From: Bacillus gaemokensis
GTDB taxonomy: Bacteria; Bacillota; Bacilli; Bacillales; Bacillaceae_G
NCBI RefSeq assembly: GCF_001590835.1
Contig: NZ_LTAQ01000012.1
Coordinates: forward strand, 341,169-405,168
DNA: 64,000 nucleotides
Reading direction: 5' to 3'
Part shown: positions 41,485 to 49,988 of the stretch, piece after piece
Position numbering within the stretch: position 1 is the first letter of the stretch
Layout of the letters: each line of letters begins with the position of its first letter
Notes under the pieces: model-generated
The model's database searches: none
Told to the model about the DNA's origin: nothing
The model's input: the letters and a program-made list of their open reading frames with translations, nothing else
Made by a program: the position numbers and the translations under genes

Positions 41485-42399
41485 TTATAAAGCTTCCTGT
41501 ATTTCTTTACTAAGCATTTTCACGCGTTCTTTATAATACAGTTCTTTATCAGCTATTTTCAGCGAGGTAATAAAAAGGTTTGCCAACATCACTGCTGTAT
41601 CAAGCTGGTAAAATAAACGTACGATTTTGGGAAGTGAATCAAAAACCTCATCATTTCCATACCCTTCTTTAAATTCATCCCAATTTACTTCATTCGTTTC
41701 CACTATTCTCATTAAGTCTAACAGTGGATGACCAATCAATGCATTATCCCAGTCAACAATTGCTTTCACCTCACCGCTCCAACCAATTAGGTTTACTGGC
41801 CGGATGTCCATGTGTAGTAATTTTTTTAAGGTATCGCCTTCTTGTAATATTTGTTCGATTTCTCGTTTGTTTGGTAGTTGAATGTTCCAATTAGCAATTT
41901 GATTGAATGCCTCTAGTCTTGTGACAAGTCTTTCAGCAATTAATTTGCTACAAGGCTTTCCGTGTTCATTTTGGTAATTCAAATCTTCAATTGGTATATT
42001 ATGAAGTTGATTGAGTGCTTCTCCAATTTTATAAGAAGAAATAGAAGTGGAATCAGACGCCACATAATCTGAAATTAAGAAGTCAAGTTCTGTAGAGAGA
42101 TGTAGTCTGTGAACTGCTGGTACTGGAATGCTTTTTGAGAAGCAAAACTTAGAGAGTGTTGCTTCTTTTTGTAAGGAAATGCGGCTATTGAATACTCCAT
42201 CATTTACATTGTTTACTTCGCGTTCCCAAGGTACGCGGAAAGCTAAAGGGCCTTTTTCAGAGTCACCTCGAAAGACAACGTTTTGTACACCGTTTCCTAT
42301 GACTTCTAACTGTTTTACTGCTAAGTCTGAATACTCGTTAGTTAATATAGTTTGTAGCTGTTCTTTTAAATGTCCTGCTTTAGCTTGCGTAGGAATCAT
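41485..42399 (-). CDS. Aminoglycoside phosphotransferase-family kinase
   Basis: A 304-residue protein-kinase-like phosphotransferase. The catalytic loop HMDIRPVN (His196, Asp198, Asn203) and metal-binding Asp216 (IVDWDNA) are intact. The family includes aminoglycoside, choline and homoserine kinases; substrate is not readable, so a resistance role should not be assumed. TAAGGAGG precedes the ATG. The NTF2-like gene follows in the same operon. Confidence 0.85.
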   Translation of the reverse strand: MIPTQAKAGHLKEQLQTILTNEYSDLAVKQLEVIGNGVQNVVFRGDSEKGPLAFRVPWEREVNNVNDGVFNSRISLQKEATLSKFCFSKSIPVPAVHRLHLSTELDFLISDYVASDSTSISSYKIGEALNQLHNIPIEDLNYQNEHGKPCSKLIAERLVTRLEAFNQIANWNIQLPNKREIEQILQEGDTLKKLLHMDIRPVNLIGWSGEVKAIVDWDNALIGHPLLDLMRIVETNEVNWDEFKEGYGNDEVFDSLPKIVRLFYQLDTAVMLANLFITSLKIADKELYYKERVKMLSKEIQEAL

Positions 42400-42600
42400 T
42401 CTGTGGCCTCCTTAAGTGCAAGATGTTAATTCGGATTATTCTTACAATAACACATTACCATATATGATCTTTTGAGTAACGAAATATAAACTACTACCTG
42501 TTTTAAAAAGGAAAAATAAAACCAATTGCTTTTCTCTTCATTATCTGCCAAGCTTAAGGAGATAAAATACTTCAAAGAAAGAAATGTATAGGTGACTAAC

Positions 42601-42996
42601 ATGATCGAAATAAAGACTTCAGCACTTAGCGATGGAGAATTCAATAGAGGTGTATTTGCAACTCGCGATATAAAAAAAGGTGAGCTTATACACGCAGCGC
42701 CAGTTATTTCTTATCCGAACGAGGAACATGTATTCATAGAGAAAACTTTACTTGCTGACTACGCATTTGAGTATGGGGTGAATCATACGGCAATCCTTTT
42801 AGGTTATGGTATGTTATTTAACCACTCTTATAAGCCGAATGCGACGTATGAGATTGTTTTTGAGAATCATACGTTTAACTTCTTTGCTTACAAAGATATA
42901 AAAGCAGGAGAAGAGATACTGATCAACTATAATGGTGAAGTTGATGACGATGAATTACTATGGTTTGATAAAGAAAAAGAAGAAAACGATAAGTAA
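42601..42996 (+). CDS. SET-domain protein
   Basis: A 131-residue minimal SET domain: RGVFATRDIKKGELI at the N-terminus, MLFNHSYKPNATYE in the NHS motif, and the C-terminal AGEEILINYNGE. SET domains transfer methyl groups from SAM to protein lysines. Bacterial examples of this short form are common in Bacillus but their targets are unknown. Start is the ATG at 42601, 6 nt after AGGTG. It has its own terminator. Confidence 0.87.
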   Translation: MIEIKTSALSDGEFNRGVFATRDIKKGELIHAAPVISYPNEEHVFIEKTLLADYAFEYGVNHTAILLGYGMLFNHSYKPNATYEIVFENHTFNFFAYKDIKAGEEILINYNGEVDDDELLWFDKEKEENDK

Positions 42997-43007
42997 TAAA
43001 GTATGTA

Positions 43008-43042
43008 AAGAGCACATTCTATTGGATGTGCTCTTTTGCATG
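43008..43042 (+). terminator. Terminator of the SET gene
   Basis: AAAGAGCACAT pairs with ATGTGCTCTTTT around an 8-nt loop. Confidence 0.88.
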
Positions 43043-43073
43043 CAGTAAAAACTTTGAAAAAAATATAAATAGT

Positions 43074-43100
43074 TGAAACCAAATAGCTATGTAGGTTATC
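43074..43100 (+). promoter_or_regulatory. Possible ECF-type autoregulatory promoter
   Basis: TGAAAC at 43074-43079 and a TTATC element 16 nt further resemble the -35 of ECF promoters recognised by SigV-like factors. The -10 part fits poorly. Confidence 0.3.
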
Positions 43101-43123
43101 TAATAAATGGAAGGAGGGATACG

Positions 43124-43684
43124 ATGGACGAGATAAAATTAGTTAAAAAAGCGAGAAAAGGCGACGATGCAGCTTTTGAACAGCTTATTAGTCTACATCA
43201 AGACAGGTTGTACCGCACTGCTTATATGTATGTACAGAATAAAGAAGATGCACTAGACGTTGTACAAGAAACAGTGTATAAAGCGTATTTATCCATTGAA
43301 CAGTTACAGAAACCAAACTACTTTTTGACATGGTTGACACGTATTCTTATACATAATGCCTATCAGTTATTAGGTGAGAAGAAAAAAGTGAAGAAGATAG
43401 AAGGCGGAAGAGAAGCCGATACATATGAGGCGATATCTAACAATTTGCATCAAATTGAACAAAACATTGATTTACAGGGAGCTATTCAAAGGTTAGATGA
43501 AAATTATCAAACTGTAATCATTTTATATTATTATTATGATTTTTCAATTAATCAAATTGCTTGGCAAATGAATATACCAGAGGGAACTGTAAAGACGTAT
43601 TTGCATCGAGCGAGAAAATCACTAAAAAAATTATTAGGGGGGAGTGATGAGAATTGGATAAACAGTGGTTTGATGACGAAATAA
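43124..43684 (+). CDS. RNA polymerase sigma factor, ECF (SigV-like)
   Basis: A 186-residue sigma-70 factor with region 2 (LVKKARKGDDAAFEQLI, then ALDVVQETVYKAY) and region 4 (NQIAWQMNIPEGTVKTYLHRARKSL). No regions 1 or 3, so it is an extracytoplasmic-function type, similar to SigV. I start at the ATG at 43124 because AAGGAGGG is upstream; the longer frame has no site. Its 3' end overlaps the start of the next gene by 31 nt. Confidence 0.9.
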   Translation: MDEIKLVKKARKGDDAAFEQLISLHQDRLYRTAYMYVQNKEDALDVVQETVYKAYLSIEQLQKPNYFLTWLTRILIHNAYQLLGEKKKVKKIEGGREADTYEAISNNLHQIEQNIDLQGAIQRLDENYQTVIILYYYYDFSINQIAWQMNIPEGTVKTYLHRARKSLKKLLGGSDENWINSGLMTK

Positions 43685-45048
43685 ATAAAATTGAAGTTCC
43701 TCGAGAAGAGTTGAACATTGCCATAAAACAAGGAATTGCTAGGGCGCAACAAGAAAAGCCCGTTAAAAAGATACATAATCGAAGAAAAATTGCTTTATTA
43801 ACCGCAGCGTCAATATGTATAGGTGTACTAGGCTCTGGATTTGTGTTTCCACAAATGAGTCATGTATTGGCGGAAGTTCCGATTATTGGGAAAGTCTATT
43901 CGTATTTTCATGATACAATTGGTCAAAATTTATCGGCAAGTAAGCTTGTAACAGAATTAAATCAGCAAGCAGTGAGCAACGGAATTAGTGTAACAATGAA
44001 CAGTGTTTATTATGATGGTGGTAGAATTGGTATTACATTTAAAGTTGATAATCCTGATCAAGTAGAGATAAACAATACTTTTGCAAATGGCTTTTATTAT
44101 GATTTTAAACTTTTTGATGGAAGTTCAAAATGGATGCGTGCAGCTTCATTTGATGGGAAAAGAACAAAAGACGGTTGGTTTGGGAATATTCACATTGATT
44201 ATCCGGAAAAAGAGCTTCCCCCAAATACAACATTACCAATTACCATTACATCTATTGGGGAGACCAGAGGGTTATGGAAGTTTGATATCCCAGTACAGCA
44301 ATTAAAGAATAAAGTAATTAATCCTCAGCAATTCATAAGCAGTGAGGATAAGGAACATACATTTAACTTTGAAAAGATTACAGTTGGAAAAGAATCAATT
44401 GCAATCGACTATAAAGCGATTTATCCGATTATAGGGGAGAATGATTTAGCGAGAATTGGAAAAGTGACTGATGATAAGGGAAATGAAATGGATTTTAAAA
44501 CGTCAGGTATTGAATTTGGAAGAGAAAAAGTCGGAAATCAGATAGAATCTGATGAAAGATCTATTTTTGGAAAAATTCCAGAGGGTGCGGAATTTATCAC
44601 GCTACATCCAAATGTTAGATTGTCTGAAAAACCATCTATTCATGTTTTAAGTAAACCAACACCTTTTGAGATACAAAGTACTCGTAGTGATTTGAAGATC
44701 ATTGTTAATAAAATTCAACATAAAAAACAGCGGTTAATCGTGCAGTATACACTTCAAAATGTGGATACAAAGCATAAATCTATGGATGAATTGATAAATT
44801 GCGGTGAGGTTATGAATTTAGTTGATTCTTCGTATGTTGACAAAGAGTTTGCACCAATTGGTCATGTTATAAAGGGAAGTAATGTGAAAGTGTTAAATAA
44901 GGAAAAATTACAATTTCAAGCAACGTTTAAGTTGGATGGAGAATATGGTGTAGAGAATTTTAGTTTGAAAGATTACGTATTAGATGTACCGTTGTCACCT
45001 TTACATCCTGAGAAGATATTACCACCAGTTCAAATTCACTTGAAGTAA
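43654..45048 (+). CDS. DUF4179 protein, probable anti-sigma factor
   Basis: A 464-residue protein with a short cytoplasmic N-terminus (about 50 residues), one membrane helix (KIALLTAASICIGVLGSG, ~45-65) and a large outer DUF4179 region. This is the layout of membrane anti-sigma factors that hold an ECF sigma factor until a surface signal arrives. TTG start after GGGGGGAG, inside the sigma gene, implies translational coupling and stoichiometric control. The signal is unknown. Confidence 0.82.
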   Translation: MDKQWFDDEINKIEVPREELNIAIKQGIARAQQEKPVKKIHNRRKIALLTAASICIGVLGSGFVFPQMSHVLAEVPIIGKVYSYFHDTIGQNLSASKLVTELNQQAVSNGISVTMNSVYYDGGRIGITFKVDNPDQVEINNTFANGFYYDFKLFDGSSKWMRAASFDGKRTKDGWFGNIHIDYPEKELPPNTTLPITITSIGETRGLWKFDIPVQQLKNKVINPQQFISSEDKEHTFNFEKITVGKESIAIDYKAIYPIIGENDLARIGKVTDDKGNEMDFKTSGIEFGREKVGNQIESDERSIFGKIPEGAEFITLHPNVRLSEKPSIHVLSKPTPFEIQSTRSDLKIIVNKIQHKKQRLIVQYTLQNVDTKHKSMDELINCGEVMNLVDSSYVDKEFAPIGHVIKGSNVKVLNKEKLQFQATFKLDGEYGVENFSLKDYVLDVPLSPLHPEKILPPVQIHLK

Positions 45049-45053
45049 CATGA

Positions 45054-45093
45054 AAAAAGGATGCCTTTAAAAAAATAAGGAGGCATCCTTTTA
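45054..45093 (+). terminator. Terminator of the sigma/anti-sigma operon
   Basis: AAAGGATGCCT pairs with AGGCATCCTTTT around an A-rich loop. It lies between converging units and may serve both. Confidence 0.85.
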
Positions 45094-45097
45094 GTGT

Positions 45098-45466
45098 TTA
45101 CTTCACACCTAATTTCTCTTTCACTTTTTCTGGTAAATCTTCTTTTTGAACTTCTTCGTATGACTTTACTTGTTCATAGGTTATTTCTGCTTTATCTTCT
45201 TGTTTAATGTAAAGGCGTAAAAATGCATTTTCTTTTAGTTTTTCATTTTTGTTTTTCGCACTTGTGAAAGTGATTTTCTTTTCTGTTCCTTTTTCGTTAT
45301 AACCAGATAAAGTGTAGAAGCGTTCTTTATCTTTGATTTCTCCCTCACCTTTTATTTGTACGTAATATTAGTCTTTTCCAATTTTATTCGGAGAAGATCG
45401 GTCACAACCGATCGCAAAACTAGCGAATATAGTGAGAACAGCAAATATAGAAAGGAGTTTCTTCAT
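45098..45466 (-). pseudogene. YxeA/DUF1093 lipoprotein gene with internal stop
   Basis: The frame starts at an ATG with GAGGT upstream and encodes MKKLLSIFAVLTIFASFAIG followed by Cys (a lipoprotein-like signal). An in-frame TAA at 45368-45370 interrupts it after NKIGKD, then YYVQIKGEGEIKDKERFYTL and the rest of a YxeA-family protein follow to a normal stop. Total length would be 122 residues, matching the family. A single base change explains it, so this is recent decay or a sequencing error. Confidence 0.8.
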
Positions 45467-45728
45467 GTTTTTACCTCATTTCGTTTTTATCTGCTTGTAT
45501 CTTAACAAGTAAATAGAGCGAGAGTAATCGATTTATATTACATGGGGCTTACGGTTTTGTAATTTCTATTTTTGATATGACAAACAATAGACATTCTTAT
45601 CAGTTTGAAAAGTTCCTTCTTTAAACATATTTTTTCCCATTGACATGCGATATAATAGACTTTTGTAAAGGAAGAGGCTAGTTTTTATTTTTTTGCTCCA
45701 CCTTCAACTTGGTTATTTCGGAAAATTT

Positions 45729-45932
45729 TTGAAGGTGAAGTTTTCTTCCCGATTTTTTGATAAGATAGAGAAGGAAACTATCTTACTAAACTATTCAGGT
45801 GATCCCTGTGGCGGGTGATTATCAATTTATCTTCAGCATGGTATTACATGTAATGTAGTGAATGAGCTTGTAAGCGGAATGGAAGAGGATAAGAGGATGG
45901 TTTTAAGAATACTGGAACAATCAAAAGGATAG
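45729..45932 (+). pseudogene. Possible short remnant with internal TGA
   Basis: A 67-codon frame begins LKVKFSSRFFDKIEKE and, after one TGA at 45816, continues LSIYLQHGITCNVVNELVSG to a stop. The two halves are in one frame and look protein-like, but I do not recognise a family and see no good ribosome binding site. The rest of the gap up to murB (45467-45968) shows nothing else. Confidence 0.25.
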
Positions 45933-45968
45933 GCCATTAATTATTAATAGAAATAGAGGAATTATAGA

Positions 45969-46886
45969 ATGAATATGCAGGAAGTATATAAATATTTAAG
46001 TACAGTATTGCCAGAGGGAAATGTAAAACAAGATGAAATGCTAAAGAATCATACGCATATAAAAGTAGGCGGGAAAGCGGATGTTTTTGTTGCCCCATCT
46101 ACTTATACTGAAATTCAACAAGTTGTACAGTATGCGAATCAATATAACATTCCAATTACGTTTTTAGGAAACGGTTCTAATGTAATTGTAAAAGATGGTG
46201 GGATTCGTGGGATTACATTAAGCTTGACTCATATAACGGATGTGACTGTGACTGAGCAAGAAATTGTAGCGCAAAGTGGTGCAGCCATTATTGATGTATC
46301 AAGAATAGCGCTAGATAACTGTTTAACAGGACTTGAATTTGCTTGTGGTATACCAGGATCAGTTGGTGGAGCTTTATATATGAATGCGGGTGCATATGGC
46401 GGAGAGGTTGCACATGTATTAACAAAAGCGGTTGTTATGACAAAAGAGGGAGAGTTACATACTCTTTCAAAAGATGATTTTGATTTCGGATATCGTAAAA
46501 GCGCATTTGCTAATAATCATTACATTATACTTGAGGCTACATTTGAACTTGCGAAAGGTGTATACGCAGAGATTAAAGAAAAGATGGATGACTTAACGTA
46601 CAAAAGGGAATCGAAGCAGCCGTTAGAATATCCTTCATGTGGTAGTGTTTTCAAGCGTCCGCCTAACAATTTTGCTGGTAAGCTTATTCAAGAATCAGGA
46701 TTACAAGGAAAGAGAATTGGTGGTGTAGAAGTTTCGACAAAGCATGCTGGATTTATGGTGAATGTTGATAACGGAACAGCGCAAGACTATATAGATCTAA
46801 TTCATTTTGTGCAAAAAACGGTGCAAGAAAAATTTGGTGTTAAGTTAGAAAGAGAAGTAAGGATTATTGGAGAAGACTTACTATAA
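45969..46886 (+). CDS. murB: UDP-N-acetylenolpyruvoylglucosamine reductase (MurB)
   Basis: A 305-residue flavoenzyme that reduces UDP-GlcNAc-enolpyruvate to UDP-MurNAc for cell wall synthesis. FAD-binding segments [15 protein letters not shown] and [20 protein letters not shown] are present, and the C-terminal catalytic serine motif is [10 protein letters not shown]. It is not near mur or fts genes, which suggests a second murB paralogue, as cereus-group genomes carry two. GAGGA precedes the ATG. Confidence 0.95.
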   Translation: MNMQEVYKYLSTVLPEGNVKQDEMLKNHTHIKVGGKADVFVAPSTYTEIQQVVQYANQYNIPITFLGNGSNVIVKDGGIRGITLSLTHITDVTVTEQEIVAQSGAAIIDVSRIALDNCLTGLEFACGIPGSVGGALYMNAGAYGGEVAHVLTKAVVMTKEGELHTLSKDDFDFGYRKSAFANNHYIILEATFELAKGVYAEIKEKMDDLTYKRESKQPLEYPSCGSVFKRPPNNFAGKLIQESGLQGKRIGGVEVSTKHAGFMVNVDNGTAQDYIDLIHFVQKTVQEKFGVKLEREVRIIGEDLL

Positions 46887-46973
46887 CTGGATCAACTAAT
46901 TTTTGAAAGTCCAGTAGTAGTTTTTTCACTGTTATCGAGAAAGCTAGGGTTAATAGAATCTAGTTTTCTTTAA

Positions 46974-47015
46974 AAGAAGCCCCTATGTCTAGTGAAGGCA
47001 TAGGGGCTTCTTCAT
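46974..47015 (+). terminator. Terminator of murB
   Basis: GAAGCCCCTATG pairs with CATAGGGGCTTC. Confidence 0.88.
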
Positions 47016-47127
47016 ATGTTAATGATTAATATACACAATTTCGCCACAAAAAAGTCAGTATATTATGATAACTACAAAGGTTTATCGAGTCTTCTTGCCG
47101 AATAAAATAATATAGATCATTCCGAAC

Positions 47128-47166
47128 AAAAAAAGCCCGAATCATGATGGAACATGATTCGGGCTA
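47128..47166 (-). terminator. Terminator of ndh
   Basis: On the minus strand AGCCCGAATCATG pairs with CATGATTCGGGCT, then a run of seven T. Confidence 0.93.
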
Positions 47167-47175
47167 GGATTCAGA

Positions 47176-48354
47176 TTAGTAAGCTAAGCTGAATAATCCT
47201 TTAATATGTGATAAGTAACGAACGTTACTTGCTTCTTTCATTAATGATGCAGGTAGACCTTTAAGTGGAGTTGAGCTTGCTCCGATTGTAGCAACAGCAT
47301 CTTTGCGTCCTAGACTTGCAAGTGTTCCAGAGTTTACTGGTGCAAACTCTTCGAATGCTTTGCCTTCTAGTGCTGCGTATAAGTTGTATCCAATTAACTC
47401 ACCCATTTGCCAAGCGATTTGTGCAGTTGGTGGGTATGGACGACCTTCTGGGCCAAAGACAACAGCGCTGTCTCCAGCAACGAATACGTCTTTGTGAGAA
47501 GTAGATTGTAGGTATGCATCAACAGTTGCACGTCCACGGTTTACTTCAAGACCTGATTCGCCGATTAATGGGTTACCTTGTACGCCGCCTGTCCAAACGA
47601 ATGTGTTTGCAACGATTTTTTGACCGTCTTTTAAGTCAATTTCATTGCCAGCAACGTTTGTTACAGGAAGACCTGTTAAGAATTTAACGCCGCGTGCTTC
47701 TAAGCTAGTAGTTGCACGTGCAATTAAGTCGTCTGGTAATACTGGAAGGATTTTTGGACCTGCTTCAACAAGAAGTAGTTTTACTTCTTTTGGATTTACG
47801 CCATGGCTTTTTGCAAGTTTAGGCATAATGTCAGCAAGTTCACCAACTAGCTCAACGCCAGTTAATCCGCCGCCACCGATTAAGATTGTAGCATCAGCTT
47901 CATTTTTTGTTTTTGCGTATTCACGAATACGATCTTCAACATGTTTGAAGATTTTGTTTGCATCAGCAGCAGATTTTAATACCATGCTGTTTTCTTCTAG
48001 TCCTGGAATACCGAAGTAAGCAGTTTTACTTCCTAAAGCAACTACAAGTGCATCATAAGATAAAGTAGTGCCACCAGCTAGTTTTACTTCTTTGTTGTCT
48101 ACTGAGAATGACTCAACAGTTGCAATTTTAAGGTCGATATCTTTGCCTTTGAAAAGTTTTTCAAGTGGCATTGCAATTGCTTGCTCAGAAACATTACCCG
48201 CTGCAAGGCGGTGTAATTCTGTAATGATTTGGTGTGTTGGGTATTGGTTGATAACTGTAACTTGTGCTTCTGATTTGCTGTAATATTTACGTACATTTAA
48301 AGCAGCAAGAAGTCCGCCATAACCAGCGCCTAAGATGACAATTTGTTTTGACAT
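47176..48354 (-). CDS. ndh: Type II NADH dehydrogenase
   Basis: A 392-residue membrane-associated flavoenzyme passing electrons from NADH to menaquinone without proton pumping. FAD-binding GAGYGGL (residues 9-15), NADH-binding GGGGLTGVELVGEL (~159-172), AGDSA near the C-terminus, and an amphipathic C-terminal tail that anchors to the membrane. GGGGGAT precedes the ATG. The DUF1641 gene lies 44 nt upstream and is co-directional, so they are probably one operon. Confidence 0.95.
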   Translation of the reverse strand: MSKQIVILGAGYGGLLAALNVRKYYSKSEAQVTVINQYPTHQIITELHRLAAGNVSEQAIAMPLEKLFKGKDIDLKIATVESFSVDNKEVKLAGGTTLSYDALVVALGSKTAYFGIPGLEENSMVLKSAADANKIFKHVEDRIREYAKTKNEADATILIGGGGLTGVELVGELADIMPKLAKSHGVNPKEVKLLLVEAGPKILPVLPDDLIARATTSLEARGVKFLTGLPVTNVAGNEIDLKDGQKIVANTFVWTGGVQGNPLIGESGLEVNRGRATVDAYLQSTSHKDVFVAGDSAVVFGPEGRPYPPTAQIAWQMGELIGYNLYAALEGKAFEEFAPVNSGTLASLGRKDAVATIGASSTPLKGLPASLMKEASNVRYLSHIKGLFSLAY

Positions 48355-48398
48355 AGTATGATATCCCCCGTCTTTACTAATTGTTGTTATAAGATAAA

Positions 48399-48839
48399 TT
48401 ATTTATTATTGCGTTCTGCGCTAATTTGAAGATAAGCGTTTACAAATCGGAACATTTTTTGTGCTTGTGGATCTTTTAGTAACTTTAAAAGACCGAAAAG
48501 ACCGATAACTTCATTGCTGTCTTCAGCGCGATCTTTTGCTTCAATAGCAGTTGCTGCCATACTTTTCACTGTATCTTTTACAGGCTCTACAATCTCTTGG
48601 ATTGCGCTAACAGTGTCGCTTTTTAATACTTCGTCAGTAGCAACAGTTTGAGCGAAATCATAAGACTTCGTTAAAATGTTAACAAGCTCAGTTAATTTTG
48701 GAAGCTGTTCTACTAGAGCAGTTAATGACTCTTGTACCTCAGGTTTTAACAATTGATCAAGTACATCAAGTTGTCCTTGGCTAGCAGAAATTTGTAAAGA
48801 TTCTTGTTCAGGCTTTGTTTGAGTGATAGTTTCTGGCAT
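48399..48839 (-). CDS. DUF1641 protein, ndh partner
   Basis: A 146-residue helical, soluble protein of the DUF1641 family, with the segment EVIGLFGLLKLLKDPQAQKM near the C-terminus. In Bacillus, members occur next to formate or NADH dehydrogenase genes (YrhD-like) and probably assist a redox enzyme; the mechanism is unknown. I start at the ATG at 48839, 8 nt after AAAGGAG; the upstream TTG is too close. It is followed by ndh. Confidence 0.85.
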   Translation of the reverse strand: MPETITQTKPEQESLQISASQGQLDVLDQLLKPEVQESLTALVEQLPKLTELVNILTKSYDFAQTVATDEVLKSDTVSAIQEIVEPVKDTVKSMAATAIEAKDRAEDSNEVIGLFGLLKLLKDPQAQKMFRFVNAYLQISAERNNK

Positions 48840-49254
48840 CTCCAATTCTCCTTTACGATAGCAATACTCTTATTTTTTTGGAATAAAATATTTCCAAGTA
48901 GCAGGTAAGAGGTAGCAAAAATCTGCAAAACTTTATACAAAGTTTCACAAAACGCAATAAAATGCCTTTAAACTTATGATTACAAGTAAAATGAAATCAT
49001 AAATTCAAAACCATAATTTCTTACCTATCATTTATGGACTTATCCGATACATGGCTTGTCCGCATACGGGAATCTTCCTTCATCGGAAAGTGTATATAAT
49101 ATATATTTTATATTATATACTATATAAACTCAGGATAACATAGAAATGATTCCTAATTATTTGACTTTGAGTCCATAAGCTAGTACTAGCAAGGGAAGAG
49201 AGTATATATTTTATTTTACTGTTACCTAAAGTAGACTTTATTATGAAGTGAAAA
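48840..49254. other. Intergenic region with AT-rich palindrome
   Basis: At 49092-49120 GTATATAATATA pairs perfectly with TATATTATATAC across a 5-nt loop. No gene is supported in the stretch; the ndh operon promoter must lie in its left part. Confidence 0.6.
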
Positions 49255-49302
49255 AAGGAAGAGATGAACGATTCAATGTTCATCTCTTCCTTTTTTTCGT
49301 GT
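49255..49302. terminator. Bidirectional terminator hairpin
   Basis: GGAAGAGATGAAC pairs with GTTCATCTCTTCC, with a T run on one side and an A run on the other; it ends the ytcD-like gene on the minus strand. Confidence 0.87.
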
Positions 49303-49304
49303 AT

Positions 49305-49652
49305 TTATTGGTCTATTTGTGGGATAAGCATGGATGAATTACCGCTTTTTTCGAGATGGCATTCTCCCCACGTGCAAAGAGAATCGAGAATCCCTTCTAA
49401 CGACCAACCGTAGTCCGTAAGAGAGTACTCAACTTTTGGAGGAACTTGATTATATACCTTCCTTTGAATCACTCCATCTTCTTCTAACTCACGTAATTGC
49501 TGCGTTAGCATCTTTTGGGTAATACCAGGCATTAAACGTTTTAATTCACTTGTTCGTTTTGTTCCTTTTGTTAAATGGCAAAGGATTACGACTTTCCATT
49601 TTCCTCCGATGACTTCTAAGGTTGCTTCTACGGGAATATTGTATTTCTTCAT
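49305..49652 (-). CDS. ytcD: HxlR-family regulator (YtcD-like)
   Basis: A 115-residue winged-helix regulator with the HxlR signature (PVEATLEVIGGKWKVVILCHL, then RTSELKRLMPGITQKMLTQQL). HxlR proteins often respond to electrophiles or oxidants through a cysteine; here Cys26 and others are present. AAAGGAGG precedes the ATG. It is divergent from the MFS/AKR pair as ytcD is from ytbDE in B. subtilis, so it probably represses them. Confidence 0.9.
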   Translation of the reverse strand: MKKYNIPVEATLEVIGGKWKVVILCHLTKGTKRTSELKRLMPGITQKMLTQQLRELEEDGVIQRKVYNQVPPKVEYSLTDYGWSLEGILDSLCTWGECHLEKSGNSSMLIPQIDQ

Positions 49653-49711
49653 ATATTACAACCTCCTTTAATGAATCTTTATATCCGACTTATGCAGGTT
49701 CAGCCATATAT

Positions 49712-49743
49712 TACTTTTTAGTGCCTATAGCACTTTAAAGTAC
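49712..49743. promoter_or_regulatory. Operator-like 32-bp repeat, copy 1
   Basis: TACTTTTTAGTGCCTATAG followed by CACTTTAAAGTAC; the last 14 bp are a near palindrome (GCACTTTAAAGTAC). The same 32 bp recurs 115 bp away, close to the divergent gene's promoter region. Confidence 0.6.
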
Positions 49744-49826
49744 GTACTGTTTTTCGTGTTAAGCATGTTTCATAATAGCATACGTAAGAGGCAAATGAGT
49801 AGTACGGTACTAAAAAGTGCCTATGT

Positions 49827-49858
49827 TACTTTTTGGTTCCTATCGTACTTTAAAGTGC
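49827..49858. promoter_or_regulatory. Operator-like 32-bp repeat, copy 2
   Basis: TACTTTTTGGTTCCTATC followed by GTACTTTAAAGTGC, a near copy of the element at 49712-49743. The rest of the gap (49653-49988) holds the two divergent promoters and no gene. Confidence 0.6.
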
Positions 49859-49988
49859 GTTCTTTTAAAAAAGGATGAAACCATTCATAATAGTAGTTAT
49901 GAGCAGTAAAACGATTTTCATTAGAAGATAAAAAGGCCTTTTTATCATACTATTATGATTGGATTTCTCATATTAAGGAGGAGTTCAA

